Of a DNA stretch of 64,000 bases, positions 27,445 through 36,841 are shown piece after piece. The notes beneath the pieces were generated by a model. That model was not told the origin of the DNA. It saw only the letters and a program-made list of their open reading frames with translations, and searched no databases. How positions within the stretch are numbered: the first letter of the stretch is position 1; each line of letters begins with the position of its first letter. The DNA comes from an uncultured Bacteroidales bacterium (GTDB lineage: Bacteria; Bacteroidota; Bacteroidia; Bacteroidales; UBA932): positions 1 through 64,000 of the forward strand of contig CALVDF010000010.1 of the NCBI GenBank assembly GCA_944326245.1, written 5' to 3'. The position numbers and the translations under genes were made by a program.

Positions 27445-28903
27445 ACTCCGAATTGTTCATGCTTGATTCCACACCCTGATACTCTTCAATGTCATCCTGG
27501 GGCGGGAGGAATCCCCCGTCATTGGCATCCACGAACCTGGCTTCGTTTTTACGGAAAATCATGGGCACTACATCAGTAGAACCGTTACGGTGCTTGGCTA
27601 TGATGATCTGGGCCTGCCCTGGAACAGCCCCTTCTTCCTCGGTACCGTAGTAGTCCGGACGATGGATGAACATCACTATATCTGCATCCTGCTCGATGGC
27701 TCCTGACTCCCTGAGGTCGCTGAGTTGCGGGATCTTGTTGCCGCCACGCTTCTCCACATCTCGGCTGAGCTGCGAAAGAGCTATTACAGGTATGGACATT
27801 TCCTTTGCTATAGCCTTGAGTGAACGGGAGATGTTGGACACTTCCTGCTCTCTCATGCCCCTCAGCTCCGGTGGTCCTGTCATCAGCTGCAGATAGTCTA
27901 TGATTATAAGCTTGACTCCGGCATTGCGGACAAGACGGCGGACTTTGGAGCGTAATTCGTAAATCGAGATGGAAGGAGTATCGTCGATGAACAGCGGTGC
28001 GGCTGCAAGATCCTTTATCCTCTCGTGAAGCTGCACCAGTTCATAGTCCTGCAACCTTTTGCCTCCTCTGATCTTCTCGGAAGACAGTCCTGTCTCGGAG
28101 ACAAGCAATCTCTTGACAAGCTGCTTGGAAGACATCTCAAGCGAGAAAAAAGCCACCGGGATATGATGGTCCACCGCCATATTCCTCGCCATGGTCAGCA
28201 CAAACGCAGTCTTGCCCATGGAAGGCCTGGCTGCAATGATGACCAGATCCGACTCCTGCCATCCCAGAGTGATCTTGTCTATCCCCGTAAAACCTGAAGG
28301 CACTCCGCTCAGGCCGTCAGTCCTGTCCTGATTGGCCTCTATCTCTGCAACGGTATCCTTCAGGACATCCTGCACGGGCAGGGTCTCCCGCTTCATGTTC
28401 CGCTCGGAGAGATCGAACAGCTTCTGCTGGGCATTGTTGAGCAGATCGTCCACAGGAATGCTGTCATCGAAGGAATCCCGCTGCACTTCGGCAGATATGG
28501 TTATAAGCTCTCTCTGGATATATTTCTGCAGCAGAATCTTCACGTGGTAGTCCACGTGTGCTGCCGCGCCCACCTTGGAGGACAGTAAGCTAAGGTAATA
28601 GGGGCCACCTGTCTCTTCCAGGTCTCCGGTACGCTTCAAAGCTTCCGCAACTGTATAGATGTCTACCGGCTCATGGTCCTTCGTCAGGGCCGATATGGCC
28701 GCAAATATCTTGCGGTGTGCCTCCTTGTAGAAACATCCGGCAGTCAGTGACTCCAGGACATCCGGCACGCAGTTGGGTTCTATCATCATGGCACCCAGCA
28801 CGGCTTCCTCGACATCCAGCGCCTGCGGCGGGACTTTGCCGGCTTCCAGGCCCAGAGCGTCCAGGGACACTTCGTTCTTCTTCTGTCTTACACTTTTTGC
28901 CAT
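27428..28903 (-). CDS. dnaB: Replicative DNA helicase
   Basis: Hexameric helicase that unwinds DNA at the replication fork and recruits primase. 491 aa with the helical N-terminal domain (PPQALDVEEAVLGAMM) and a RecA-like C-terminal domain: Walker A ARPSMGKTAF, Walker B LIIIDYLQLM, and the DLRESGAIEQDADIVMFIHR segment. No intein is seen. Three bases separate it from the aminotransferase gene upstream. Confidence 0.98.
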   Translation of the reverse strand: MAKSVRQKKNEVSLDALGLEAGKVPPQALDVEEAVLGAMMIEPNCVPDVLESLTAGCFYKEAHRKIFAAISALTKDHEPVDIYTVAEALKRTGDLEETGGPYYLSLLSSKVGAAAHVDYHVKILLQKYIQRELITISAEVQRDSFDDSIPVDDLLNNAQQKLFDLSERNMKRETLPVQDVLKDTVAEIEANQDRTDGLSGVPSGFTGIDKITLGWQESDLVIIAARPSMGKTAFVLTMARNMAVDHHIPVAFFSLEMSSKQLVKRLLVSETGLSSEKIRGGKRLQDYELVQLHERIKDLAAAPLFIDDTPSISIYELRSKVRRLVRNAGVKLIIIDYLQLMTGPPELRGMREQEVSNISRSLKAIAKEMSIPVIALSQLSRDVEKRGGNKIPQLSDLRESGAIEQDADIVMFIHRPDYYGTEEEGAVPGQAQIIIAKHRNGSTDVVPMIFRKNEARFVDANDGGFLPPQDDIEEYQGVESSMNNSEFDQDF

Positions 28904-28906
28904 ATC

Positions 28907-30085
28907 CTACAGTCTGTCCAATGCTTTAGTCACTATTCCGACGGCCTCTTCCACCTCCGCGTCACTTATCGACAGCGGGGGCGCTATTCTGAATGAGGTT
29001 GGATTGTAGAGGAAATAATCGCTTATCGCCCCCTCGTCCACCAGCAGGCCCAGCATTTTTTCCGCCAGCTCCGGCCTTCCGAGATCCACTGCCACAAGCA
29101 GCCCGCTGCGGCGTATCCCACACACAGCCGGATGACGGGACAAGGCCTCCCCGATACGTCTTCCCTTACGCTCTGCATCTGCGACCCATGGCTCCGACAG
29201 CAGCAGACGCAAGGATGCCAAAGCAGCCGCACAGCATACCGGATGCCCTCCGAAAGTGGTAATATGTCCCAATACCGGATCGCAGGTAAAAGCATCCAGC
29301 CTCTCTTTCGAAGAGACAACCCCTCCCAAAGGCATTCCGCCGCCCAGGGCCTTGGCCAGAACCAATATGTCGGGTACAACTCCATAACGTTCGAATGCAA
29401 ACATCCTTCCGGTGCGTCCGAAGCCCGTCTGCACCTCGTCGAACACAAGCATTGCCCCGACGCTGTCGCATCTGTTCCTCAGAGCCTCCAGAAATCCGGG
29501 TGCCGGCACTATCACTCCCGCCTCCCCCTGGACAGGTTCCACTATCACGCATGCCGTCTCCGGCGTGATCCGGGCCAGATCTTCAATACGGTTGAAACGC
29601 AGATGATCCACCTCAGGCAAAAGCGGACGGAAGGCATCCTGACGGTCAGGATCACTCATAAGACTCAGGGAGGTATGCGAAGATCCGTGATAGCAGTTGA
29701 TGAAAGATGCGACACGACGGCGTCCTGTAAGTCGTTTGGCCAGCTTCAGCGCAGCATCGACAGCTTCGGATCCGGAATTGACATAATAAATGCAATCCAG
29801 CGAAGGAGGCAGAATGGATGTGAGCAACGAAGCATGCAGGACCTGCGGAGCCTCTATCATTTCCCCGTACACCATCAGGTGAAAATAGTTCCCGGCCTGC
29901 TCACGGACAGCATCGACTATCTCCGGACGGCAATGTCCTACATTGCTCACGCATACGCCTGACACCAGATCCAGATACCGGCGGTCACCGCTATAGAGAA
30001 AGACACCATCCGCTCTGTCTATCTCAATAGCCAGTGGGGATGGTGAAGTCTGTCCTACGTGTCTGAAAAACGTACGGCTGATCAT
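28907..30085 (-). CDS. Class III PLP aminotransferase
   Basis: PLP-dependent aminotransferase of the acetylornithine/ornithine/4-aminobutyrate group, 392 aa. Visible features are YVNSGSEAVDAALKLAK (PLP phosphate site), YHGSSHTS, DEVQTGFGRTG and the lysine site LAKALGGGMPLGG. The substrate cannot be told from motifs, and no amino-acid pathway genes adjoin. It lies between a zinc-ribbon protein and dnaB in a tight operon. Confidence 0.88.
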   Translation of the reverse strand: MISRTFFRHVGQTSPSPLAIEIDRADGVFLYSGDRRYLDLVSGVCVSNVGHCRPEIVDAVREQAGNYFHLMVYGEMIEAPQVLHASLLTSILPPSLDCIYYVNSGSEAVDAALKLAKRLTGRRRVASFINCYHGSSHTSLSLMSDPDRQDAFRPLLPEVDHLRFNRIEDLARITPETACVIVEPVQGEAGVIVPAPGFLEALRNRCDSVGAMLVFDEVQTGFGRTGRMFAFERYGVVPDILVLAKALGGGMPLGGVVSSKERLDAFTCDPVLGHITTFGGHPVCCAAALASLRLLLSEPWVADAERKGRRIGEALSRHPAVCGIRRSGLLVAVDLGRPELAEKMLGLLVDEGAISDYFLYNPTSFRIAPPLSISDAEVEEAVGIVTKALDRL

Positions 30086-30089
30086 GGTA

Positions 30090-30920
30090 CTAGTCCTTCG
30101 GCTTATCTTCTTCGAAGTCAGGACTTACCAGGATACGGCCACAGTATTCGCACACGATTATCTTCTTGTTCTGCGCTATGTCGAGCTGCCTCTGGGGCGG
30201 AATCTTGTTGAAGCATCCGCCGCAGGCATCCCTTTTTACCGTAACTACTGCAAGTCCGTTATGTGCATTTGCCCTTACCTTTTCGTATGCGGCAAGCGTC
30301 CTCGCATCTATGGAGCTCTTGAGTTCCGCAATTTCCTTGGTAAGAGTCTCCTCTTCCTTGGCCGTCTCTTCAGTAATCGACTCGCACTCTTTCTTTTTTT
30401 CCTCCAGATCGGCCTCTTTCTGGGCAATGGAGTTCTGAGTGGCCGTTACAGCCGCCTTAAGCTCGGATATCTTCGCACTCTTCTCATTGATACGTTTGTT
30501 GGCCAGCTCAAGCTCCAGCTGCTGGTACTCGATCTCCCGCGAAATCGATACATACTCGCGGTTGTTCTTGACATTGGCCTGCTGTTCCTGGTATTTGGCG
30601 ATGGAGGCCTTGCTGTTCTCTGCCTCTATTTTCTTCTGAGCCACGAACTTTTCTGCATCGGAAATCTCCTCGCGAAGCTTGCCGACACGGGTCTTCAGAC
30701 CCTCTATCTCATCCTCCAGGTCGCGGATCTCGTCAGGGAGCTCACCCAGCAGCATATGGATCTGGTCTATCTTGGAATCCTTCTGCTGGATCATGTACAG
30801 GGTATGGAGCTTGTGCTCCATCCCGGCATCACTGTCATTGATGCTCTTGGAGAGCGACACGAATGTCTCCCGTCTGTCGATAGGGGTGTCTATCACATTC
30901 TTCTGTTTAGTTGTAGCCAT
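30090..30920 (-). CDS. Coiled-coil protein with C4 zinc ribbon
   Basis: A 276-residue protein: long coiled coil (about residues 45-215, Glu/Lys-rich heptads) followed by a C4 zinc ribbon (CGGCF ... CEYCGRIL). This matches a conserved bacterial family usually filed as C4-type zinc-ribbon domain protein, possibly nucleic-acid binding. It commonly sits next to nif3, as here, with 6 bases between. No enzymatic activity is evident. Confidence 0.88.
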   Translation of the reverse strand: MATTKQKNVIDTPIDRRETFVSLSKSINDSDAGMEHKLHTLYMIQQKDSKIDQIHMLLGELPDEIRDLEDEIEGLKTRVGKLREEISDAEKFVAQKKIEAENSKASIAKYQEQQANVKNNREYVSISREIEYQQLELELANKRINEKSAKISELKAAVTATQNSIAQKEADLEEKKKECESITEETAKEEETLTKEIAELKSSIDARTLAAYEKVRANAHNGLAVVTVKRDACGGCFNKIPPQRQLDIAQNKKIIVCEYCGRILVSPDFEEDKPKD

Positions 30921-30926
30921 ATTGTT

Positions 30927-31703
30927 CTAAAAATAATATACTGGGTTAATGATACTGTTACGCGCAGTACGGACGGCAAAGTTAGGAATTTTTTCCCTAA
31001 CAATGTCACTTATTACCTGTATTATCTCCACCTCGCTTTCAAAATGTCCTATATCCGCTATCATCATGCCGTCAGGGGCATAGAAATCATGGTAGGAAAT
31101 GTCGCCTGAGACATACACGTCGGCCCCTGCTGACAAAGCCCTTCCTATAAGTGAACGGCCGCTGCCGCCGCAAAGGGCTACTGTACGGACAGGTCCGTCC
31201 GTAATCCTGGAATGGCGGACGGCATTCAGCCGGAGGGACTTCTTGAGGTGATGAAGAAACGCCTGCGGCGTCATCGGCTCGGGCAACCTCCCTATGACAC
31301 CCAATCCGTTGCCGTCTGCATCACTGTCCAGAACCCTTATGTCTTCCAGTCCCATCCTTGAAGCAGTCGTACCGCTCACACCATGCAGAACCTTATCCAT
31401 ATTGGTATGGCAGGCATATACCGTAATACCGTGCCGGATGGCCTCGATGACCGTACGGCCGGTGAGGGTTGACCCGGATATTTTCCTTATACCGCCGAAG
31501 ATCAGAGGATGATGGGTGATCACCATATCGGCACCTGTTCCGGCTGCCTCACTGATCAGTTCTGGAGTACAGTCGAAACCCACCAGAGCCGAATGCACTT
31601 CGGAATCTCCGTCACCTATACAGAACCCGCTGTTGTCCCATGACTCCTGAAGAGCCAGCGGCGCCACCTTCTCGATGGCCGATGCTATCAACGATGCCTT
31701 CAT
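30927..31703 (-). CDS. Nif3-like dinuclear metal centre protein
   Basis: Conserved hexameric metal-binding protein of 258 aa; cellular role unclear (some members were reported as GTP cyclohydrolase I type 2). Metal-ligand motifs ITHHPLIF, VYACHTNMDK and the C-terminal GHFESE are present. It lacks the roughly 100-residue PII-like insertion of many relatives, so it is the short form. Its start overlaps the merR stop by 4 bases. Confidence 0.92.
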   Translation of the reverse strand: MKASLIASAIEKVAPLALQESWDNSGFCIGDGDSEVHSALVGFDCTPELISEAAGTGADMVITHHPLIFGGIRKISGSTLTGRTVIEAIRHGITVYACHTNMDKVLHGVSGTTASRMGLEDIRVLDSDADGNGLGVIGRLPEPMTPQAFLHHLKKSLRLNAVRHSRITDGPVRTVALCGGSGRSLIGRALSAGADVYVSGDISYHDFYAPDGMMIADIGHFESEVEIIQVISDIVREKIPNFAVRTARNSIINPVYYF

Positions 31704-32044
31704 CTGTCAAGACCTTTGGATATTTCCAGCAGTGACTCCCTTATGCCGCGCAGCCTCTCAATCACCTCCGTACGGTGATCCAGACCATCCCTGTTGTTTT
31801 TCATGCGGGCCGCCGCCCCGTCCAGTGTCATCTTCATATCCTTGACCAGATGATGGATGACCTTGAGATTTTCCACATCTGCCGGTGTGAACCGGCGGTT
31901 GCCCTTGCGGTTTCGCTCAGGCCTGACAAAATCCGAGAACGTGTCCGACCAGAAACGGACCAGCGAAGTACTCTCCCCAAGGATTGCAGCCACCTCGCCA
32001 ATGCTGTAATACAGCTTCTCCGGTTTGTATTCCTTGTACGGCAT
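31700..32044 (-). CDS. MerR-family transcriptional regulator
   Basis: A 114-residue protein with a MerR-type winged helix (YYSIGEVAAILGESTSLVRFW then RFTPADVENLKVIHHLV) and only a short C-terminal coiled coil, without a ligand- or metal-binding domain. It lies after two M23 peptidase genes; targets unknown. Confidence 0.9.
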   Translation of the reverse strand: MPYKEYKPEKLYYSIGEVAAILGESTSLVRFWSDTFSDFVRPERNRKGNRRFTPADVENLKVIHHLVKDMKMTLDGAAARMKNNRDGLDHRTEVIERLRGIRESLLEISKGLDR

Positions 32045-32057
32045 AATCTTTATTTTT

Positions 32058-33014
32058 TCAATCCAGTGATTGTCCTGTATTTACGGCATACACCAGCAAT
32101 TCTCCGAAGCGGTCCGCATCCAGCTCTCCGTTGAAATAATTCAACGGGTCCTGCTGGACCCCGTTCAGCAACACCTCGTAATGAAGATGCGGAGCAAATG
32201 AGGTCCCGCTGTTTCCTGTACGGCCGATAATGTCCCCTCGCTTCACCTTCTGTCCCTTACGGACCAGAAGATCCGACAGATGGGCATATACCGTCTCATA
32301 TCCGTTGCCGTGATCGATTACGATACTCGTTCCCTGAAGCTTCTGCGCCCTCTCCACGCTCTCTACCTGACCGTCGGCAGTAGCCCGCACCTCTATACCC
32401 ACCGGAGCCACGAGATCCAGACCTCCATGAAACACCACCTTCTTATAGAAAGGGTGCATCTTCCGTCCGAGCGAAGCTCCCACATTCCCGAGAGGAAAGT
32501 TCGCAATAGGCAGTATACAAGGTATGCCGCGGAGGAAATCAGGACCGGAAACCTCTATGGAATCGGCAATGGCACCCATAAGGCGTGAACAGCGTTCAAA
32601 ATCATGCCGGAGACGGGCTATGCCCATCGCGGTATGCGGTATCACAGCCTCACTGTATGCACTGTCATCTATAAAGTTCAAAGCGGAGGAATCCCTCAGG
32701 GTAAATTCAGGAAAGTCGGTATTGAACAGCTCGCGGTATATATTCTCATCCTTCTGGCCGAGCTCTCCCAATACATTTTCAAGCAGTCCCGTCTGACCGG
32801 CAAGTGAACTGTACTGCTCCTCAATAAGCCGGCTTTCGGATATCATTTTCTTTTCTTCATCCGAAGAGAAGAAAACTGTGAATACCACATAATACAACAA
32901 GACAAGGACAAGAGTGTAGGCCAGAAACTTGAGAACCCGCAGGGCATGATAGCCGAGCGAGTGTTTCTCCTCGATGTAGTCCAGCCGTTCCCTGTCATAC
33001 CTGAGCTTGCCCAT
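32058..33014 (-). CDS. M23 peptidase, membrane-anchored (second copy)
   Basis: Predicted peptidoglycan endopeptidase, or a regulator of one, 318 aa. One transmembrane helix near residues 30-50, a helical middle, then a C-terminal LytM/M23 domain: FHGGLDLVAP (HxxxD), AHLSDL and PHLHYEVLLNG (HxH). All metal ligands appear present, so it should be active. Paralogue of the preceding gene, 13 bases apart. Confidence 0.9.
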   Translation of the reverse strand: MGKLRYDRERLDYIEEKHSLGYHALRVLKFLAYTLVLVLLYYVVFTVFFSSDEEKKMISESRLIEEQYSSLAGQTGLLENVLGELGQKDENIYRELFNTDFPEFTLRDSSALNFIDDSAYSEAVIPHTAMGIARLRHDFERCSRLMGAIADSIEVSGPDFLRGIPCILPIANFPLGNVGASLGRKMHPFYKKVVFHGGLDLVAPVGIEVRATADGQVESVERAQKLQGTSIVIDHGNGYETVYAHLSDLLVRKGQKVKRGDIIGRTGNSGTSFAPHLHYEVLLNGVQQDPLNYFNGELDADRFGELLVYAVNTGQSLD

Positions 33015-33027
33015 TTACCGTCCCCCG

Positions 33028-34029
33028 TCAGCTCATAGGTGTCTCGTCCGAGGCATCTATTATGGCAGCATAGTCCTCAGGGAGAATATCCTTGTTATAG
33101 TAATTGACCGGATTGACATGTCGGCCCATATAGATGACCTCATAGTGGAGATGGGTTCCGGTAGATCTTCCGGTATTGCCCATTTCCGCTATCTGCTGCC
33201 CGCGTTTCACCTCCTGACCTTCGGCAACAAGCGCCTTGTCCAGATGTGCGTAGCGGGTCTTGTACCCGAATCCGTGGTCCACCAGGATGAAGCGTCCGTA
33301 GCCGCCTGCGTCAAAGCCCACCTGAGCCACGACTCCGTTGCCGGTGACATATACCGGTTCTCCTGTCTTGCCGGATTTGGGAGCCAGATCGACTCCCAGA
33401 TGACGTCCGTACCGGTCCTTAAGGATGGGATCGACACGCGTCCCGAAACCGGAAGCCTGACGGACATGGGTATAATTGACAGGAGGTATGGTGGGGGCAC
33501 ATACAGCCATCTCGTTGGCCTTTTCAGATACAAGCATTACCTGATCAAACGATTTGGACTGTATGTAGGCCTTCTTGAGAAGCACGTCTGAAAGCATCAC
33601 AGAAGAAGTCAGTTCCCCTGACAGATCCCGTTCGCGCATGTCTGCATAGCGGTCCACTCCGCCATAACCTGCATTGCGTATATCATCAGGTATGGTTTCC
33701 ATACCGAATACAGAGCGGTAAAGCGTATTGTCCCTGCGTTCCATATCGTCAAGGGTCACCGATGCAGCCTCCAGGCGCCTCTGCAGCAGATCCAGCTTGG
33801 AATGCCATTCCCTTGAGTCCCTCTCGACCAGAAGACGCTTGGGAGTCTTGAGCCCGAACACATCGGTAAGCAGAAACAGGGACAGAACAAACAGCGACAC
33901 ACTTGATGCTGCATACAGCAGCCCCGTCTTCACATATCGCCTCAGTGCAGAAGGCTGCTCCACCACTTCGTAATTCAGGGTATCGGGATTGAGTATATAT
34001 TCTTTCTCTTTAGTGGATTTTCTGCGCAT
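33028..34029 (-). CDS. M23 peptidase, membrane-anchored (first copy)
   Basis: Cell-wall peptidase of 333 aa: a membrane helix after an N-terminal basic segment, a coiled region, then the M23 domain with RHLGVDLAP (HxxxD) and THLHYEVIYMG (HxH). The frame stays open upstream to 34086, but homologous sequence begins at MRRKSTKEKE, so the ATG at 34029 is chosen. First gene of a 16-gene minus-strand run that ends at 20831; divergent from the sialidase gene. Confidence 0.9.
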   Translation of the reverse strand: MRRKSTKEKEYILNPDTLNYEVVEQPSALRRYVKTGLLYAASSVSLFVLSLFLLTDVFGLKTPKRLLVERDSREWHSKLDLLQRRLEAASVTLDDMERRDNTLYRSVFGMETIPDDIRNAGYGGVDRYADMRERDLSGELTSSVMLSDVLLKKAYIQSKSFDQVMLVSEKANEMAVCAPTIPPVNYTHVRQASGFGTRVDPILKDRYGRHLGVDLAPKSGKTGEPVYVTGNGVVAQVGFDAGGYGRFILVDHGFGYKTRYAHLDKALVAEGQEVKRGQQIAEMGNTGRSTGTHLHYEVIYMGRHVNPVNYYNKDILPEDYAAIIDASDETPMS

Positions 34030-34126
34030 AGTAATATTTTCCCAAACAATTTGCGAAAATACAAAAAATCCGGTTTTAAAAGACATTTTTCCTTATATTG
34101 CGGTAAATTTTCATAATCCCCGGAAC

Positions 34127-35188
34127 ATGAGCAGTATTTTTCTATCATCACTGGCAGTTGCAATAGTCTCCTTACAGACAATTTTCACGGTAGACCCGGC
34201 CGATACGTCCCGGACCGTATCATGCTACCGCATACCGGCGCTTGCTGTAACCCCTGGCGGCAGCCTGATAGCAGCCATCGACGAGCGCGTCCCTTCCTGC
34301 GGAGACCTGAAATGGAACCGGGACATCAACATCGTGATACGGCGCAGCACAGACGGAGGCATTACATGGAGTCCTGCCGTCAGAGTCGCCGATTTCCCGG
34401 ACGGGCAGTCAGCCTCGGACCCGTCCATGATCACTGATCCAGCGACAGGCAACGTATGGCTTTTCTACAATTTCATGGACCATGATGCGGCCCCTGGCAT
34501 ATACCGTTTCCATGTGATGAGCAGCGAAGACAACGGACTCACATGGTCTGAACCGACAGACATCACTTCACAAGTGGCACCTGACGATTGGGAAGAGGAT
34601 TTCATGTTCCTGACTTCAGGACAGGGAACCGTCACGAGGGACGGCAGGATGCTGCATACAATGGTCAATCTGGACAAGGGGCTGCATCTGATAGAAAGTA
34701 CGGACCACGGAGCCAGCTGGCATCTGCTGCCTGCCGCAATAACTCCGGCGGACGAATCAAAAATACTTGAACTCCCTGACGGGAGATGGATGATCTCCAG
34801 CAGGGTCAACGGACAGGGCTGCCGCCACATACACATCTCGGAGGACAATGGCCGCACCTGGACCGGCTTCCCTGAGCCGCAGCTTCCCGATCCGGGATGC
34901 AACGGTGCAATTGCGTTCTACCCGTTCTTCAACACGACGGACCCGGCCGGATGCCTGCTCTCCGTCAATGCCGCCGATCCGGACGACAGGGCCGACCTTA
35001 CCCTTCGTTACAGTCTCGACCAGGGCCTGACCTGGAGTGACGGACTTCTTCTCCATGAAGGAGACTGCGGATATTCCGACATAACTGTCCTTCCTTCAGG
35101 GCACATTGCCGTATTTTTCGAACACGGGGGATATTCTTCGAATTCCGTGATGATCCTCAACCCCTTTACCGGACAACAGGTTCAGTGA
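34127..35188 (+). CDS. Exo-alpha-sialidase (GH33), secreted
   Basis: Releases terminal sialic acid from host glycans. About 353 aa with a short signal peptide (MSSIFLSSLAVAIVSLQT). The active-site arginine motif YRIPAL is followed by four Asp boxes (STDGGITW, SEDNGLTW, SEDNGRTW, SLDQGLTW), giving a six-bladed propeller of normal size. The start is the ATG at 34127; the frame is open further upstream but lacks signal character and overlaps the divergent M23 gene. No nan catabolic genes are in the window. Its 3' end overlaps the convergent transporter by 23 bases. Confidence 0.9.
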   Translation: MSSIFLSSLAVAIVSLQTIFTVDPADTSRTVSCYRIPALAVTPGGSLIAAIDERVPSCGDLKWNRDINIVIRRSTDGGITWSPAVRVADFPDGQSASDPSMITDPATGNVWLFYNFMDHDAAPGIYRFHVMSSEDNGLTWSEPTDITSQVAPDDWEEDFMFLTSGQGTVTRDGRMLHTMVNLDKGLHLIESTDHGASWHLLPAAITPADESKILELPDGRWMISSRVNGQGCRHIHISEDNGRTWTGFPEPQLPDPGCNGAIAFYPFFNTTDPAGCLLSVNAADPDDRADLTLRYSLDQGLTWSDGLLLHEGDCGYSDITVLPSGHIAVFFEHGGYSSNSVMILNPFTGQQVQ

Positions 35189-36140
35189 CAGCACCTTTAT
35201 GGCTCTTGCGCCACAACTGCCATGAATTGAATATATTCTGCCACAGCACGTATGTGCCCGGGGCCAGGGATGACACCGGATTGAGGTAAGTATATGCCAT
35301 CCATATTGCCAGGACGGTATTTTTCTGCCCGAGAGCCTGCCCGGCCGTAATTTCATCCCCATGAGCCCTGCCGGTACGTTTGCCGAACCAGAACTGCACG
35401 GCACAGCTGAGCATGGCTGCCCCCGCAATCATACAGAGCACGTGTACAGGCGCTGTACTGTTGTGCAGGGAACGGACAGTCTGGCCGACCACAAGGGCGA
35501 GGGCAACCCCCCACAGATAAAAGGCAGCCGAAGAATGTCTCCTGAAAAAGGCATGTGCCTGCGGCCAGATGTATCTCAACAGCATGGCCAGCAGAAAAGG
35601 ACAGATAAGCAAGGTAAACACCTTGCTGAGAATCTTCAGAAAGGCATACAGGAACCCGAGGCCGGCATGGTCTTCCACGAGTGGAAAGACTACAGGTACG
35701 AAAAAGGCTGCCAGGATGTTGCACATCAGGGTATAGACTGTAATGCGTGCCGCACTGCCGCCAAGCTTGTCGGTCACCACTGCAGCAGCGGTAGCCGTAG
35801 GGCAGATAAGGCAAACCATCGCCCCTTCGAATATCTCATGGTATATCTCATTGAGCGGCAGGAATATCAGCACAACTGCCATCAGAAGAGAGGCCAGGAA
35901 CTGGAAGGCCAGCAGAATCCAGTGCCATCTGGAGATTTTGAGCAGCTGCGGATCCACCTTGCAGAACGTCAGGAACAGCTGGGCGAAAATCAGTGTAGGT
36001 GTCAATATGTCGACCATCGTCCATACAGCCGGCTTGAGGGGTGCCAAAAACCCCGCATAATGGAAAAGGAAATAGCACCCTGCCCCCACAGCCATAGCTA
36101 TAGGCAACGTCCAGTCCTTGATAAAGCCTGTCAGTGTCAT
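35166..36140 (-). CDS. Bile acid:sodium symporter family (BASS) transporter
   Basis: Inner-membrane transporter of 324 aa with about nine or ten predicted helices. The LICPTATAAAVVTDKLGG segment in mid-protein and YLNPVSSLAPGTYVLWQN near the C-terminus fit the BASS superfamily. The substrate (bile acid, pyruvate, pantoate and other organic anions are known in the family) is not deducible. Last gene of the alaS operon; its ATG overlaps the thiN stop by 4 bases. Confidence 0.82.
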   Translation of the reverse strand: MTLTGFIKDWTLPIAMAVGAGCYFLFHYAGFLAPLKPAVWTMVDILTPTLIFAQLFLTFCKVDPQLLKISRWHWILLAFQFLASLLMAVVLIFLPLNEIYHEIFEGAMVCLICPTATAAAVVTDKLGGSAARITVYTLMCNILAAFFVPVVFPLVEDHAGLGFLYAFLKILSKVFTLLICPFLLAMLLRYIWPQAHAFFRRHSSAAFYLWGVALALVVGQTVRSLHNSTAPVHVLCMIAGAAMLSCAVQFWFGKRTGRAHGDEITAGQALGQKNTVLAIWMAYTYLNPVSSLAPGTYVLWQNIFNSWQLWRKSHKGAVTEPVVR

Positions 36141-36841
36141 ATTTTCTGTATTTCAATAGGTCTGCCGATCCATCCTGGAATATACGCCAGCACCTTGGCA
36201 GGATGGTTCATCCTCAGTTCCACGGTTCCACTGCTGCAACGGTTCAGTGTCGCCTTCCACCACATGTCGAAGCTCACACCATCGGTGGGATACTCCAGCC
36301 CTGAGCTTGCAATCCGCAGGTCCGGATCAAAGGCGAACAGGGAGACAGGCTGCCCGGGAGCCAGTTCCATGCGGCTCGATCCTGACAACGGTACAAATAC
36401 CCCATAGTCAGTAACCATCGAGAGTGATCCTCCGGCACCGTACCGGCGCAGATACTCCGCGAAATCTGCCAGCAGCGATACATTGCCGATAGTGTGGTCC
36501 TCTCTCTTTCCGGTAGCGCCGAAAACAGTTATCGAAAATTCGGGAAGAACGCTTCCTCTGCCAATTCCAAGCATGGCACATATCCAACGGAAAGCCTTCG
36601 AAAGATCGTTGCTTTCCTGCTCCCCTACGGGGAACATCTGATCCGCAAGTTCCAGTCTGAGATCTTCGGACAGAGAATCCATGTCACCCACTACAAACTC
36701 AGGCTTGCGGAAACGCATGAAAGCGGACGCCGCCCCGTCGCAACATACGACGACATCACTGGAAAGCAGACGGTCCCGAACTTCATCATTCTCCGGGAAA
36801 TCCCCGTCGCACAGTATGGCATAGGACACAGCAGGCCTCAT
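36137..36841 (-). CDS. thiN: Thiamine pyrophosphokinase
   Basis: Converts thiamine to thiamine diphosphate with ATP, so it serves salvage or the last step of cofactor formation. About 234 aa: CDGAASAFMR, VVGDMDSLS, ESNDLSKAF and GATGKREDHTIGN match the family. The frame is open upstream to 36940, inside the preceding gene; the ATG at 36841 overlaps that gene's TGA (ATGA) and gives MRPAVSYAIL, the likely true start. It is separated from the other thiamine genes and has no thi-box. Confidence 0.92.
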   Translation of the reverse strand: MRPAVSYAILCDGDFPENDEVRDRLLSSDVVVCCDGAASAFMRFRKPEFVVGDMDSLSEDLRLELADQMFPVGEQESNDLSKAFRWICAMLGIGRGSVLPEFSITVFGATGKREDHTIGNVSLLADFAEYLRRYGAGGSLSMVTDYGVFVPLSGSSRMELAPGQPVSLFAFDPDLRIASSGLEYPTDGVSFDMWWKATLNRCSSGTVELRMNHPAKVLAYIPGWIGRPIEIQKI

